Assembly: GCA_963575745.1 (NCBI GenBank)
Contig: CAUYUJ010017982.1
Span: 105,001 to 132,812 of the forward strand
Source: Prorocentrum cordatum
Taxonomy: Eukaryota > Sar > Dinophyceae > Prorocentrales > Prorocentraceae
Direction of reading: 5' to 3'
DNA length: 27,812 bases
This document shows positions 1 to 9,250 of the stretch, in pieces. The position numbers and the translations under genes are program-made. Below the pieces are notes generated by a model, which did not search any database, was not told where the DNA came from, and saw only the letters and a list, made by a program, of their open reading frames with translations. Positions within the stretch are counted from its first letter, which is position 1, and each line of letters begins with the position of its first letter.

Positions 1-784
1 AGAGCATCACCAACTTCCAGGACAAGAGGACCGGCATCGAGGTGCTGGCGCTGCGAGAAAGGACGGAGGCGGCCCACACACGCTGGAGGTGGGTACCTTT
101 CAGAGCGGCAGTACGCGGGCGGGCTCACGAAGATTGCAGCCCGGTGGCTCTTCGCAGACCGTCCACGACACGCGAGGCTACAGCTCATTCATGATCCGAC
201 CGACCTACACGGCGGCCAAGAAGAAGACCAAGGAGGAGCGACAGGAGAGCATAGATCAGACGAGGCCAGTAACATCGGCAGCTACGAGGAAGACCAGCTC
301 ACCAATCATGCAGCTGGCAGCATTCGCGACATGCTGTTGCAGATCGGCGGCCAACATTGGCTACGAGATGAAGACCAGTGACAACGGCTATGGCATTGTG
401 TTTTGGTTTGCTCTACTCTTTACGATCCTTGGTATGGCAGCGACCTACCCCGTGACATCCTGCCCGCTTAAGGCGAAGGAGACCGAGTACCAGTACAAAA
501 CGGAGCTGGCGACCATGAGGGCGAAGTTGAAGGAGATGGAGAAGAAACCCGTGGCTCAGGAGGCTTCGGAGGCCCACCGTGGATCATCAGGCGAAGTGTA
601 TTTGGCGAGAACGGTAGGAGTACAGAGCATGACGACATACAAGCACAGCGGAGACCAGTGGAGGTTCCAGCATCAGACTCAGGGTTGTCGCAGAGCGGGC
701 GGAGTGACGACGGAGCCCATTCTTACGTCAGGAATTCGAGTCTGCAAGCAGACATACACACTCGTGGAGTTCCATTTTATGTGA
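1..784 (+). pseudogene. Ty1/copia-type pol 3' end (RNase H tail), frameshifted, with a membrane-segment extension
   Basis: Frame 1 from base 1 reads a copia RNase H C-terminus (SITNFQDKRTGIEVLALRER then WRWVP). An extra T near 99-101 moves the family-typical continuation SERQYAGGLTKIAARWLFAD into the next frame. A 4-bp GACC duplication near 197-205 moves it again, to the frame carrying PTYTAAKKKTKEERQ, which stays open to 784. The downstream part has a hydrophobic stretch (IVFWFALLFTILGMAATYPV, about 402-461), then a charged, probably coiled-coil segment (KETEYQYKTELATMRAKLKE). RNase H degrades the RNA strand during reverse transcription of the element. The frame changes show this copy is dead. 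The start lies outside the window. The assignment to copia rests on recalled family pattern, not on a search; the function of the membrane segment is unknown. Confidence 0.6.
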
Positions 785-1290
785 TGTCGAGTTCGATGCA
801 TTTCATATGGATGTTGCTGCATGCTGCAGTTCTGTGTTCCATTTCATATTGAATCGAAGAGTTTTGTTAAACTTGCTGATTGATTCACGATGGCCATTTC
901 GGTGTAAGGACCGCGGCCGAGGTCGAGTTCCTTTTTAACAGTCTGTTACGGGTGTGAGATATACGCTGTAATATGGAATAGCAAGCAAGGCAGAGTTAGC
1001 AGTGCATGATAGCAGCAGGCGTGAAAGATCAGCTTGGCCCAAACCTGTTTCAGGGCCCTTGAGTCATTCGTGCAGCGAGTGTGAGAAAACGGACGTTATT
1101 ATCTATTATCTTTGTTGTTCTTCCATATTTCCGTCAGAGATTTCGTGTGCTTTGGTGAGTTCACCGGAGGAGAGGAGGGAGGAGGAGGGATGATGCTGTT
1201 GACGCTGAGGGGGAGGGATGATGAGGACGAGAACAAGGACGAGGACGAGGGACGTGGAGGGATCAGGGAGGGATGGGGAGGGAACGAGTG
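785..1290. other. Unassigned DNA after the copia remnant, possibly LTR-derived
   Basis: This stretch has no convincing ORF. It directly follows the pol remnant, and TGTGATGTC at about 780 would suit an LTR start, but no second LTR copy, polypurine tract or clear CA end is visible in the window. From 1160 on it becomes purine-rich (GGA/GAC runs), leading into a microsatellite. Confidence 0.3.
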
Positions 1291-1295
1291 CATGA

Positions 1296-1330
1296 AGGAG
1301 GAGGAGGAGGAGGAGGAGGAGGAGGAGGAG
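1296..1330. repeat. (GGA)n microsatellite
   Basis: About 11 perfect GGA units. It is the same repeat that borders both LINE elements, but no LINE end adjoins this one, so it could be an unoccupied target. The poly-Glu or poly-Gly ORFs across it are repeat translations. Confidence 0.9.
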
Positions 1331-1466
1331 CTGCTGCCTCTCGCGGGGGGGCTCCGCCGCCCAGCCCGTCCGAAGGGGCGGGGGGCCCGAGCGGGGGCGG
1401 GTGGCCCTGCGCGGCGCCCGCCGGCCTCGCGCAGTGGCCAGCGGCGTGGAGCCAGCGACCAAGGTA

Positions 1467-1731
1467 CCCACCGCCCTAGTGGGCCCTGGGAACGACAAGG
1501 TCGTTTTTTTACCGGTTCCGTTTTGCCGTTTTTTGGCTGGTTCCGACGCCGTTTTTTTTACCGGTTCCGTCGCCGTTTTTTGACCGGTTCAGGCTCCGGT
1601 TCCAATCCTGGAGCCGTTTTTTTGCCGTTTCCTGTGGCCGTTTCTTTGCCGTTTCCATTTTCAAGGGACACTTTTTTGGGAACGGTGAAAAAACGGCCCT
1701 GCCGTCTCCGGGGCCCACAAAGCCCACCGCC
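1467..1731. mobile_element. Foldback/MITE-like element with 9-bp target duplication
   Basis: The outermost 9 bp, CCCACCGCC, occur at 1467-1475 and again at 1723-1731. Inside them, 1476-1520 (CTAGTGGGCCC... GTCGTTTTTTTACCGG) is the inverted complement of about 1678-1722 (reverse complement CTTTGTGGGCCCC... GCCGTTTTTTCACC). I count roughly 35 of 44 positions matching with two single-base gaps. The ~150-bp interior is a degenerate run of GCCGTTTTTT and ACCGGTTCC blocks, so it carries no gene. A 9-bp duplication with long inverted repeats is the Mutator (MULE) hallmark, so a non-autonomous MULE-type element is the best guess (inference). Confidence 0.65.
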
Positions 1732-1897
1732 GGCGCCGACACCCTTCCCGCGCACTTTGATCGGCTAGGGGAGCGCGAGGCGGCCAATTCCAAAGCGCAG
1801 GCAGCAACTATTATCGCATCGCGCTCAGCGATCGGGGGGGGGCTCCCCGCACCAAAGGTCACTCCGGCGAAAGGTCGCTCTTACGCCTAGTCGAACT

Positions 1898-2425
1898 TTG
1901 AGGCCAACGTGTGCCAACGAGGTCACCAGCTTGCCGCCGAGCTCTGCCCGCAATCGCGGAGGCCCACGAGCACATGGAGCTCACCGTCCCCCTCAACAAG
2001 GAGTACAACAACCCGGAGTTTCGGCCATGCGCCGACTCACATACGCAGTGCGCAAAGGACTCGCACCAGACACCAAGGACATCGTAAGGGTCCTCGTCGG
2101 GCGCAACCTGACACAGACGACGTGCCCGCCGCCAGAGCCTGACGATCATCTCAACTTCAGCGACAACCTGCGTAACATGCAGGAGACCAGCAACCTCAAC
2201 AAAGAGGCACCAGAATTGATTCCCAATCTCATCACGAACATCCTGGAATCCGCCTCAAGGCGCGACTATGTTCAGCACTACGACAAATACAGCTACCAAC
2301 ACGGCAACCAATACGACAACCAGCACGGCTACGACAGCTACCACGACTACCAATACTACAGCCAATACGGCTACAAGAAAGAGTTCGAGGATATATGCTC
2401 CCTTGGGCGCTCCATCCTGGAATAG
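1898..2425 (+). CDS. Hypothetical Tyr/His/Gln-rich ORF, possibly a remnant
   Basis: I do not recognise this 175-codon ORF. The most coding-like part starts near the internal MRRLTYAVRKGLAPDTKD (about 2027) and runs through DDHLNFSDNLRNMQETSNLN with mostly G/C third positions. The C-terminal third is low complexity, rich in Tyr, His, Gln and Asp (YDKYSYQHGNQYDNQHGYDS). The first ~40 codons look like readthrough of a GC-rich frame; another frame there gives MELTVPLNKEYNNPEFRP, which would fit a frameshift. No domain, signal peptide or membrane segment is seen. It could be a decayed retroelement gag, a host exon, or chance. Confidence 0.3.
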   Translation: MRPTCANEVTSLPPSSARNRGGPRAHGAHRPPQQGVQQPGVSAMRRLTYAVRKGLAPDTKDIVRVLVGRNLTQTTCPPPEPDDHLNFSDNLRNMQETSNLNKEAPELIPNLITNILESASRRDYVQHYDKYSYQHGNQYDNQHGYDSYHDYQYYSQYGYKKEFEDICSLGRSILE

Positions 2426-3174
2426 ACTCGGGGATCAGCCCTGATAAGAACGTTCAGATGTGTATCCCCCGACGAGATCCCCTTGGCGCCCCCCCCCACC
2501 TAGCCTTTCGGGCTATGTCGCCAAGGACCCCTCCTCTGTCCACACGGCTGGATCTGCCACGGAATTCTCAACAGCAGAACCGCACCCTTGCAGGCCTCCG
2601 CCAGCGCAGCTACAACGCCGCCCTCCTCGGCGGCACTTTCGGCATCGCCAACTGCAGCAACTTCGGCGACTACAACGCCTACAACGGCGACTCCAGGCAC
2701 AACTCCGGCGACCTCGACGGGCACCACAGCGACGGCGCCGCCTACCCCCTTCGCCAGCGATAGCTCCCATCCTCGACGGCCGAGAAGCCCAAAAGGGCCA
2801 CCTGCCTCGCCGAGGGGCCTCTGCCGCCAGCGCTCCCGCCTTCAGCGCAAGGTCCGGCCTGGGGCCGAGGGAAAGGCCGACGACACGGAGGTGAGAGCTG
2901 GCCAGAGGCCCGCCACGAGGCCCCGCGGATCACAGCTGTCACCCTCGTCGGCGCCGATGATGATCGCATTGAGCTCAGACTGGAGGACGAGCGAATCACC
3001 CACCTCGCCAACGACGAGGCCATGAATCAGCCATGAACCCTAACGTCAGGGAGCTCCGCACTGACCCCGCCAGGCGCACCTACATCCTCAACTACTACGA
3101 CGGGTCCCTCAAGCCACAGGACACGGCTGCCCTTGAGCACAGCTTGCGCAACCTCTTCGCGCAGCTACAGGAGA
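2426..3174 (+). other. Coding-like GC-rich stretch upstream of LINE A
   Basis: Several overlapping frames are open but none is convincing throughout. Two short pieces look like protein: ITAVTLVGADDDRIELRLED (about 2929-3036, ending in TGA at 3034-3036), and, in a frame whose ATG at 3033 overlaps that stop as ATGA, RRTYILNYYDGSLKPQDTAA followed by LEHSLRNLFAQLQ up to the microsatellite at 3175. This could be a frameshifted gene interrupted by LINE A. Asn/Thr/Gly codon repeats dominate about 2640-2730. Confidence 0.3.
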
Positions 3175-3218
3175 AGGAGGAGGAGGAGGAGGAGGAGGAG
3201 GAGGAGGAGGAGGAGGAG
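3175..3218. repeat. (GGA)n microsatellite at the 3' end of LINE A
   Basis: About 14 GGA units directly adjoin the LINE A terminus (minus-strand reading ...GCAGCAC then TCC units). The same repeat reappears directly outside the other end of the element, at 8625-8653. Confidence 0.9.
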
Positions 3219-3252
3219 TGCTGCACGCAGCCGTTGGGGGCGCGTGTCCGGC

Positions 3253-6200
3253 CTACGCGGCGGGCGAAGCGGGTCGTGCCGCAGGCAGGCCGCTCACGGC
3301 CGCCAGAGACGAAGCCGATGAGGGCGCGGACGCCGAGGAGGCCGCTGGGTGTGACGGGCTGCTCGCGCCGGGAGCTGCTGGCGCGGCCTGCTCAGCAGCG
3401 GGTACTCGGCCAGGCGCGGACGCCGAGTGGGCCGCCACTGGGTGGGCTGCCAGGCCGTCCGGGCGGCCGTCGCGGGCCGACGGAAGGCCGCCGCCACCAG
3501 GCGGATGCGACAGGCGGCTCGCGCCGGGAGCTGCCGGCGCGGCCTGCGCAGCAGTGGGCACTCGGCCGTCGCGAAGGCGATGTACGGCTGCGAGCCGGAT
3601 CCCCGAGGCCGCCTCGTAGGGAGCGGCGCGGCCGTGCTTGTCAAAGAACTTCTTGTGGAGGTGGTAAATGTTGAATGCGAGCGCGATCCCGCGAAGAGCC
3701 GCCCCGCGGGACCACTCGCCAGCGTGCTCGGCCGCGCTGCCAAGCCCAAGACGGCCGAGAGGGCCTGGCAGGAAAGAGCGGGGCAGAGCGACCCAGTACC
3801 AGAGCCGCCAGCACGAGAGAAAGTGCCGGATGTCGTCCGCCTCGCGCTCGCAGCCGAAAAAACAGGCTCGCGGCTGCATGATGTGCATGCGGCCAGGCGT
3901 CGTCCACCCCCCTCCCAATATCTTGAGGGCCGCCCGCTGCCACGACGGCGGCGCCTGCACCAGCAGCCCGCGCAACGCAGCCCAGCAAGCTTCCAGGGCG
4001 ATCGGCGCGCCGAGGCCCCAGGCGCGGAGCCGCTTCCGCAGCGTGATCACCATGGCCTCGGGGTGAAGAGAAGCTGAAAGGGAGCGGATGAAGACAGTCT
4101 GAAGCTTGGGCTTCCTCATCAGCAGCGCTGCCAACCTCTGGTCTGCCTCTGCCGCGGCGATGGCTGCTTGGATCCGCCGCTCCGGAATAAGCGGTTGGGC
4201 CTGCCCGGCCAACGCGCTCGCGCATTAGGGTGGGGAGAAGTCGCCTACCCTCACCCGCACTCACGGAAGGTGATCTTCGGCCTCCGTGGCGAGCCGCTGC
4301 AAGGCCGCCTGCCAGCCAGAGACCGTCGTCGCTGCCGCGCGCCACCGGATGGCCAGCGAATAAAGCTGAAGCGCCACAGGCGCAAGGGACTTCAGCCAGT
4401 TCGCCAGGGCCAGCAGGTCCGTTTTGCGGAAGGTCGAGGCATGGAGGCGCAAGACCTTGCGGAGCAACAGATGCTCGCGCTGGCAGGCCGCAGGGAGCAA
4501 GGGGAAGGACTGGGCCACGCACGACAAGCAGCTGGCGCTGGCTGCGTTGTAGGCCCGCGCCGCGAAGCTCACCGGCGAGCCCGACGCGGCAATGACATGG
4601 CTCCGACATCACCACTTCAGGCAGGGCAGCTCCCAGACCAAGTCGAGGTCCACCGCGGGCCCGATGAAGACCCAAATGAACTTGGCCTCGCCGTCGATCC
4701 GGAAGCACGCCCAACCGCGCTGCATCTCGGCCAGCTTCGGATGCAGCGCCTGCGCCAGGGCCGCGTCGCAAGCTGCCCAGAAGGGGGACCATGGCGCACT
4801 TCTTGGCCGCCAGGCTGAGCTTCGCCAGGATCTGGACCTGGGCGAAAACCTCCGCCACGTGGGCTATCCTCGCCAGACGCAGCAGCAGCAGACCTCAGTC
4901 ATCCGCGCAGGCGGACAGCACCCCCTCATCGCCGATCACGACAATCAGGGCCCTGACCACGGGGCCCATGGAGATGCGCCAGAGCGTGCCGCTGAGGGGG
5001 CAGCCCTGCATCGCGCCACCGGGCATCGCGAGCAGGAAGCAACAGGCGCCAGACTCAGCGGGCCCACAGCACGCGGCCAGCGCCACGCATTTCATGCACA
5101 GCGCGCCGATCACGTTGATGCATCCGCGCGGGATCCCATGCGCGGCAGGCAGCGTTCCATCCATCGCCTGAATAGCGATGGAAACGCCGCCTTGAAGTCG
5201 AATAAAGTGAAGGTGGGCCACTGCGCGAGCGCCGCAGGGGCCAGGCCCGCGCATCGGCACTCAGCGTCCATGGCGGGGATGAGGTCCACGAAGTTACGGC
5301 CAGGCGTGAATCCCCTCTGGACCTCGTGGGTCAGGGTCTTCACGTGCCGCTGCAGTGTCCTGTCCGGGCAGCTGGCGATCAGCTTGGCGTCAGTATTCTT
5401 CAAAAAGAGTGGCCGCCAGTTGCCCGCCTCCCGCGCTCCGGACTCGATCTGGTCTTCAGGCTCCGAGCCCCTCGGAACAGTCGCGAAGATACTGTATTTG
5501 AAATCGTGCGGGGCCACTCCCGTCATGAACACGTAAGCCATCAGATTGAACAATATGCCGGTGGCACCGCGGCTGCGCCTACATGCCGCGCGCGGAATCC
5601 TGCCAGGTCCAGGCGCGCTGTAGGCAGCCCGCGCCGCCGTCCTGTCCAGCGCCTCTACGCTCGGCATCGGGAGGTCCGCCGGTGGCGCCGCCGGCGCGTG
5701 CAAATCCAGGAAGGCGTCGATCCCGGCATCTGGGCCCCGGAAATCGCTGACCTCTCGGGCCATGCCCGCAGCATAGGCGACGATGCGTGCCTCGGGAGGG
5801 GCGGTGCTTGGGCCGCCATCGGCAGGGCCTGCTGCTGCTGGAGAAGAAATCTTGATCCCCGACAGCTTCATCCGGCGCCGCCAGGGCACCCAAAGCAACG
5901 CCTGCCGCTCCGCTGCCCTCTCAATCCGCTTCCACCTGGGGCCCTCGCGAGCAGGGGCCAGGCGGGCCTGGCGCACGCCCGCCTCCTTCCTCCTCTCCAG
6001 CGCGGTGGATGCGGCATCGCTTAACTCCCGCTCGAAGGCGGTCGAGTCGCGGAGCCGCACCTCGTCGTTGACGACTTCCAAGTGGTTCAGGCCGACAGAC
6101 GTCGTGGAGATCAGCCGCGAGGCCAGCACCGCATCCTGGCGCCAGATCGAGCGGGCCACGCTCTTCAGGGCCATGAACTTCGCCTCCGTAACGTGGTAAG

Positions 6201-7212
6201 TCGCCTGCTTGGAGTCCAGGTTGGACCGCAGGAGCTCGTCCCGCACCGCGAGCGCCGCCAGCCGCATGCACTGTTTGGCACCTCGCCACGCTGACTCCAG
6301 GGAGCGGCCCGGCAGCAGGAAGGTGCTGTGCTCGACCATGTTGTCATAGTGGTACGGATATCTCGTGTGCTCGAAAAGGAAGGCGGGCAGCGGCATCTCG
6401 TCACTCTTCAGCGGGTGCCTGGGGCCAATCTGCAGGGTAAGCAGGGCGTGATCGCTGAGCTGCTGGTCCGAGAGGTCCGCTGCGTCGTGAAGAGGGCGCA
6501 GCAGCGCTCCAGCGTTGAGCATGGCGTGGGCGGGGCCAGACACGAAAACGCGATCGATGCTCGTCAAGACGTGCGAGTGCTTGTCGTAGCGGGCGGGCCA
6601 GTCCGCTTCGATTTCAATCAGGAGGCCGAAGAGCTGACGCCAGGCCCCCTGTCGCTGCTGTTGTCGTCGTTCCAGTCGCAGCGCGAGTCTCTGCGACACC
6701 GGGCGACGGTGCGACATCGGGGGCATGTCAGAGACGCTGAAATCCCCGAGCGCGACGAACACTCTATACCTGGTATCCGCCTCTGCCCACCTGTTGCGGC
6801 TCTGCCACAGCCGTTGAACCTTCTGGAAATCTTCCAGCGCGAGGTCGTGGTTATGGACATTGAGCAGCTCCATGTGGTGCACGCCGTCGGCGCTTGAGAT
6901 GCGGAGCGATGCCACGTGCCCCGACACCACCTGCGAGAAGTCGTAGGACGGCTCCGGTTGACCTGGCAGCGACTGGGGCACCAGGAAGGCCACACCGCCG
7001 ACCGTCGCTGACGGGCCCGGATCGTGAAAGACCTTGTAGGGCTCAGGCTGGGCCTGCACCAGAACGCGCAGGGCCGCCATCGAGCCGTGAACTTCTTGAA
7101 ATACGATAAGAGAACGTGCTCGGAGATGCGGCCGGAGGAGGTCCATCTTGTGCCGGCGCCGCGTAAAGTCCGAGTGGGCCAGGCCGCGGGCGTTCCACAG
7201 GACCACCTTCAT
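3253..7212 (-). pseudogene. LINE A ORF2 (APE endonuclease and reverse transcriptase), broken
   Basis: Starts at ATG 7212 (MKVVLWNARGL). Endonuclease motifs are WN (N7), QE (E40), GDFS (156-159, where GDFN is usual) and SDH (253-255). Reverse transcriptase motifs are APGPGRIP (533-540), NWRPLFLKNTDAKLI, QRGFTPGRN and motif A FDFKAAFPS (D672). Near 5145 homology moves one frame to motif B GAMQGCPLSGTL and motif C ACADD. Directly after ADD a TGA (4895-4897) interrupts it. Near 4770 homology returns to the first frame (AKFIWVFIGPAVDLD), so the two shifts compensate. Further stops are TGA 4609-4611, TGA 4261-4263 and TAA 4225-4227. The last part (from about 4212) has a CCHC motif (CFFGC...H...C) and ends at TAG 3253-3255. 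The long open frame 7545-5110 that joins the ORF1 tail to ORF2 is a by-product of the ORF1 frameshift. Confidence 0.8.
3351..3572. repeat. Direct duplication near the LINE A 3' end
   Basis: A ~66-bp block at 3351-3416 recurs at 3507-3572 with a few substitutions (both contain GCTCGCGCCGGGAGCTGC). The offset is 156 bp, exactly 52 codons, so the ORF2 frame is kept. In protein it gives AAQAAPAAPGAS and AAEQAAPAAPGAS. It lies downstream of the CCHC motif, in a tail that LINE B lacks. Confidence 0.7.
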
Positions 7213-7264
7213 GCCACGATCGCCGTCCGACGGTGAGAGCCAAAGGGCCCACCGCGGACGGGTG

Positions 7265-8325
7265 CTAAAGCCACTCCGTGTTGGCCAGATGGGGGGCCGT
7301 CGCCACCTGGAAGCGCCTGGCCACCTCGTCCCTGTCGAGCGCGAGCCGCGCCAGAGCCGGCGGGTGAAACTTGATCTTGGTGTCCTCTGGGCCAACGGAG
7401 CCGCATCAGCCGTGACGATCATGCGAGAGCGCTGACCGCGGACGGCCACGCCCTGCCCCAGCATCTCGCCCAAAATTGTGACAAGCTTCCTGGTCTGGAG
7501 CTCGCGGCGGACCTGCTGCCCGTTCCTGTCGGGCCCGGGCGACACGCAGGGCGGGACCTAGTGCCCGTTGGCAGACATGCCGGAGAAGGCACGCCAGCCG
7601 TTCGGCAAGGCCGTGTCGTGCAGGTTCCGTGACATCGCGGACGCCCTCGGATGGGCCACCAGGGGGCCGCCGCGGACCCGCAGCACAAAGCGGCGTGAGG
7701 GGACGTCGCCCATGAGCATGATCTGATCGGTTTGCACCTGGGCGGCCTGCAGCCAGGTGCCGAGCCCCGCCAATACCTCGCGCGAGCCCATGAGCTCGGG
7801 GATCGACACCGTGAAGACCGCTGCGTCGGGGTCCCTGGTCCGCTCCTCGCGCGCCTGCATGTCGACGATGGGCACCTGGGCCTCGGCGAAGGCCAGCGCG
7901 CGCTCAATCTCCTGGAGCCGTTGCCGCTGGGCAGCCTGCTCGGTCTCCAAGCGATCCGCCCGGTTGTTGATCTCCCCAATCTCCCGGGTTTGGACCTCGA
8001 GGCCCGCGAGTGCCGCCTGCGTGTTGGCCAGCTGCGCCGCGGCGGTGTCCTGCAGCGCCTGCTGGGCAGTGGCGACCGCGGAGTTGAGCACGGCCTGCAG
8101 CGCGGCGTCGAGCTGCGGCTGCGCGCCGCCGGGGGGCACCGTGGGGCCGCCTGTAGGCATGCGCGGAATGCCACCTCGCGCAGGGTCGGCTCCCAATCCA
8201 CTCGGAAGACGCGCTGCGGCAGATGCCCACGGGTTCGGCGGCGGCAGGCTGGACGGCGCGGCAGCACCGGCGGCAGGCGCGGCTGGGGCTGCGCCGCGGA
8301 GCTCCTGGGAGGGGAACGTGGCCAT
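7265..8325 (-). pseudogene. LINE A ORF1 (coiled-coil, RRM-like nucleic-acid-binding protein), broken
   Basis: The first ATG in the conserved frame is at 8325 (MATFPSQELRG); the frame is open further upstream but without an ATG. An Ala/Pro-rich N-terminus is followed by a probable coiled coil at residues ~70-145 (NNRADRLETEQAAQRQRLQE) and a segment resembling the RRM-like part of LINE B ORF1 (VPSRRFVLRVRGGPLVAHP). A TAG at 7558-7560 interrupts it after 255 residues. The same frame continues with RRELQTRKLVTILGEMLGQG, which aligns with KRQLGRIWLPMKELLVQKGV of LINE B, so the stop lies inside the protein. Near 7400 the homology moves by one frame to DTKIKFHPPALARLALDRDE and ends at TAG 7265-7267. 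ORF1 proteins bind element RNA in the transposition particle. The end at 7265 leaves 52 nt before ORF2, close to the 57 nt in LINE B. Confidence 0.65.
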
Positions 8326-8605
8326 CGCCTCGAGGTCGCAGGCGTCATGCGAGGAGAGGGCCGCATCGGGGTCCACGGAGGCGGCTGTACCAGCCGCGCG
8401 TGGCGCCCTCGGCTGTCGATCACGGCGACCTTGGCGGCGGCGCCCACCTCCACCCCGCCGGTCCCGGTCACTGCGACTTTGCTCGCGTGAGGAAGCGCTG
8501 CTGGCGCCGCTGCTGCCAGCGCCGCGGGCCGCCGTAGGTGCACGGGGGCCTTGAGCCGCCCCCTCGGCTGCGTATCAAGCTCCAGCGTCGGGGGCAAGGT
8601 TGGAA

Positions 8606-8627
8606 CTTGAGCCAAAATGGCTACGGA
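8606..8627 (-). promoter_or_regulatory. Relict dinoflagellate spliced leader (DinoSL) at the LINE A 5' end
   Basis: The minus strand carries all 22 nt of the leader that dinoflagellates trans-splice onto nuclear mRNAs (core GTAGCCATTTTGGCTC, ending CAAG), with T at the variable first position. It is bounded by (TCC)n upstream and the LINE leader region downstream. A genomic leader at the start of a coding unit is the known mark of a retroposed mRNA, so the element was copied from a trans-spliced transcript. Its terminal AG could serve again as a splice acceptor (inference). Confidence 0.93.
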
Positions 8628-8653
8628 GGAGGAGGAGGAGGAGGAGGAGGAGG
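8625..8653. repeat. (GGA)n microsatellite at the 5' end of LINE A
   Basis: About nine GGA units begin within the last leader bases (GG of the complement of CCG) and continue into GATGAGAAGGCC. With 3175-3218 this brackets the element; the pre-insertion site was probably one continuous GGA tract. Confidence 0.88.
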
Positions 8654-9190
8654 ATGAGAAGGCCAGCCCACTACCACGAGCGCAACTACGGCGACAACTA
8701 CGGCCGCGCGAACAACTGCCCTGACCGCACCGACCCAGACTGAGAGCGCCACCAGAAGGACGGGTTCCTCATCGTCGTCGCCCCCCCGAGGACGGGGGGG
8801 GGTCCCAGCGTGAGTTGGGCCCGCGGCCGCCACAGGGGCAAACCCCCGTGCGCGGAAGGGCCGACTTTCCCACCCTCTTTCCCCCCCCCCCCCCCCCCTT
8901 CCGTCGCGCCCCCCGCTCTCCTCCCTCCCCCCGCTCTCCCCGGGGGGGTGGCTCGTTGGCCCTCCCGAGCTTGGGGGGCCCCCTCTTTCCTCCCACCTCC
9001 CGCCTACTTCTCCGTGCGCTCGGGCCCGCCTCGTCCCCTTCAGTCGGGCCTGTCCCCCTACAGGGGGATTTTCGACGAAAAATAAATTAGAGCCAGAGTA
9101 CAGTATCCCCAAACAGGGGGTTTTTAGACCCACTGCGGTTTCCAAGGTCGATTGCGTGCCCGTCCAGTGCGGGCTGGCATGGCATGTTAA
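8654..9190. other. Non-coding GC-rich flank with G and C homopolymers
   Basis: No supportable gene. It contains long C runs (about 8880-8898) and G runs. ORFs here are Pro/Gly/Arg-rich on both strands with no recognisable protein. The notable items are the inverted-repeat arm at 9021-9086 and the plain sequence 9087-9180, which leads into a TCC-rich tract. Confidence 0.6.
9021..9086 (+). repeat. Arm 1 of a distant inverted repeat with a palindromic core
   Basis: This block (AGTCGGGCCTGTCCCCCT, then ACAGGGGGATTTTCGACG) matches the reverse complement of 11755-11826. About 42 of 45 core positions agree. Within each arm, TCCCCCT(A/G)CAGGGGGA is nearly self-complementary. It looks like a dispersed repeat present in opposite orientations. 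Confidence 0.7.
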
Positions 9191-9194
9191 AACA

Positions 9195-9250
9195 TGCCTC
9201 CTCCTCATCCTCCTCCTCCTCCTCGTCCTCCTCCTCCACCTCCTCTTCAT
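9195..9250. repeat. Imperfect (TCC)n tract
   Basis: A run of CCT/TCC units with CAT, CGT and CAC interruptions, directly upstream of the first GATGTCTC-type repeat array. No LINE terminus adjoins it. Confidence 0.8.

Larger units (their letters stand above)
3219..8627 (-). mobile_element. LINE A: non-LTR retrotransposon with a spliced-leader 5' end, decayed but full length
   Basis: This ~5.4-kb element reads on the minus strand. Its 5' end is the complete 22-nt dinoflagellate spliced leader (8606-8627). Next come a ~280-nt leader region, ORF1 (coiled coil plus RRM-like segment), a short gap, ORF2 (APE endonuclease, reverse transcriptase, CCHC motif), about 34 nt after the ORF2 stop, then (TCC)n. 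There is no poly(A) and no LTR. Both ends touch the same GGA/TCC microsatellite, so no other target duplication can be defined. Frameshifts and in-frame stops in both ORFs mean it is no longer autonomous. It is GC-richer than LINE B and diverged from it in protein sequence, so the two are different families or subfamilies with the same layout. Confidence 0.85.

Noticed and set aside
1112-1768. 218-codon plus-strand ORF
   Set aside because: It runs across a GGA microsatellite and the foldback element; composition is Arg/Gly/Glu/Phe repeats only.
3641-4858. 405-codon minus-strand ORF
   Set aside because: Only its first ~40 codons match reverse transcriptase; the rest is a GC-rich shadow of the true ORF2 frame.
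5110-7545. A single 811-codon ORF1-ORF2 fusion protein in LINE A
   Set aside because: Its first ~110 codons mix the ORF1 C-terminus with out-of-frame sequence. Homology with LINE B places ORF1's end at 7265 and ORF2's ATG at 7212.
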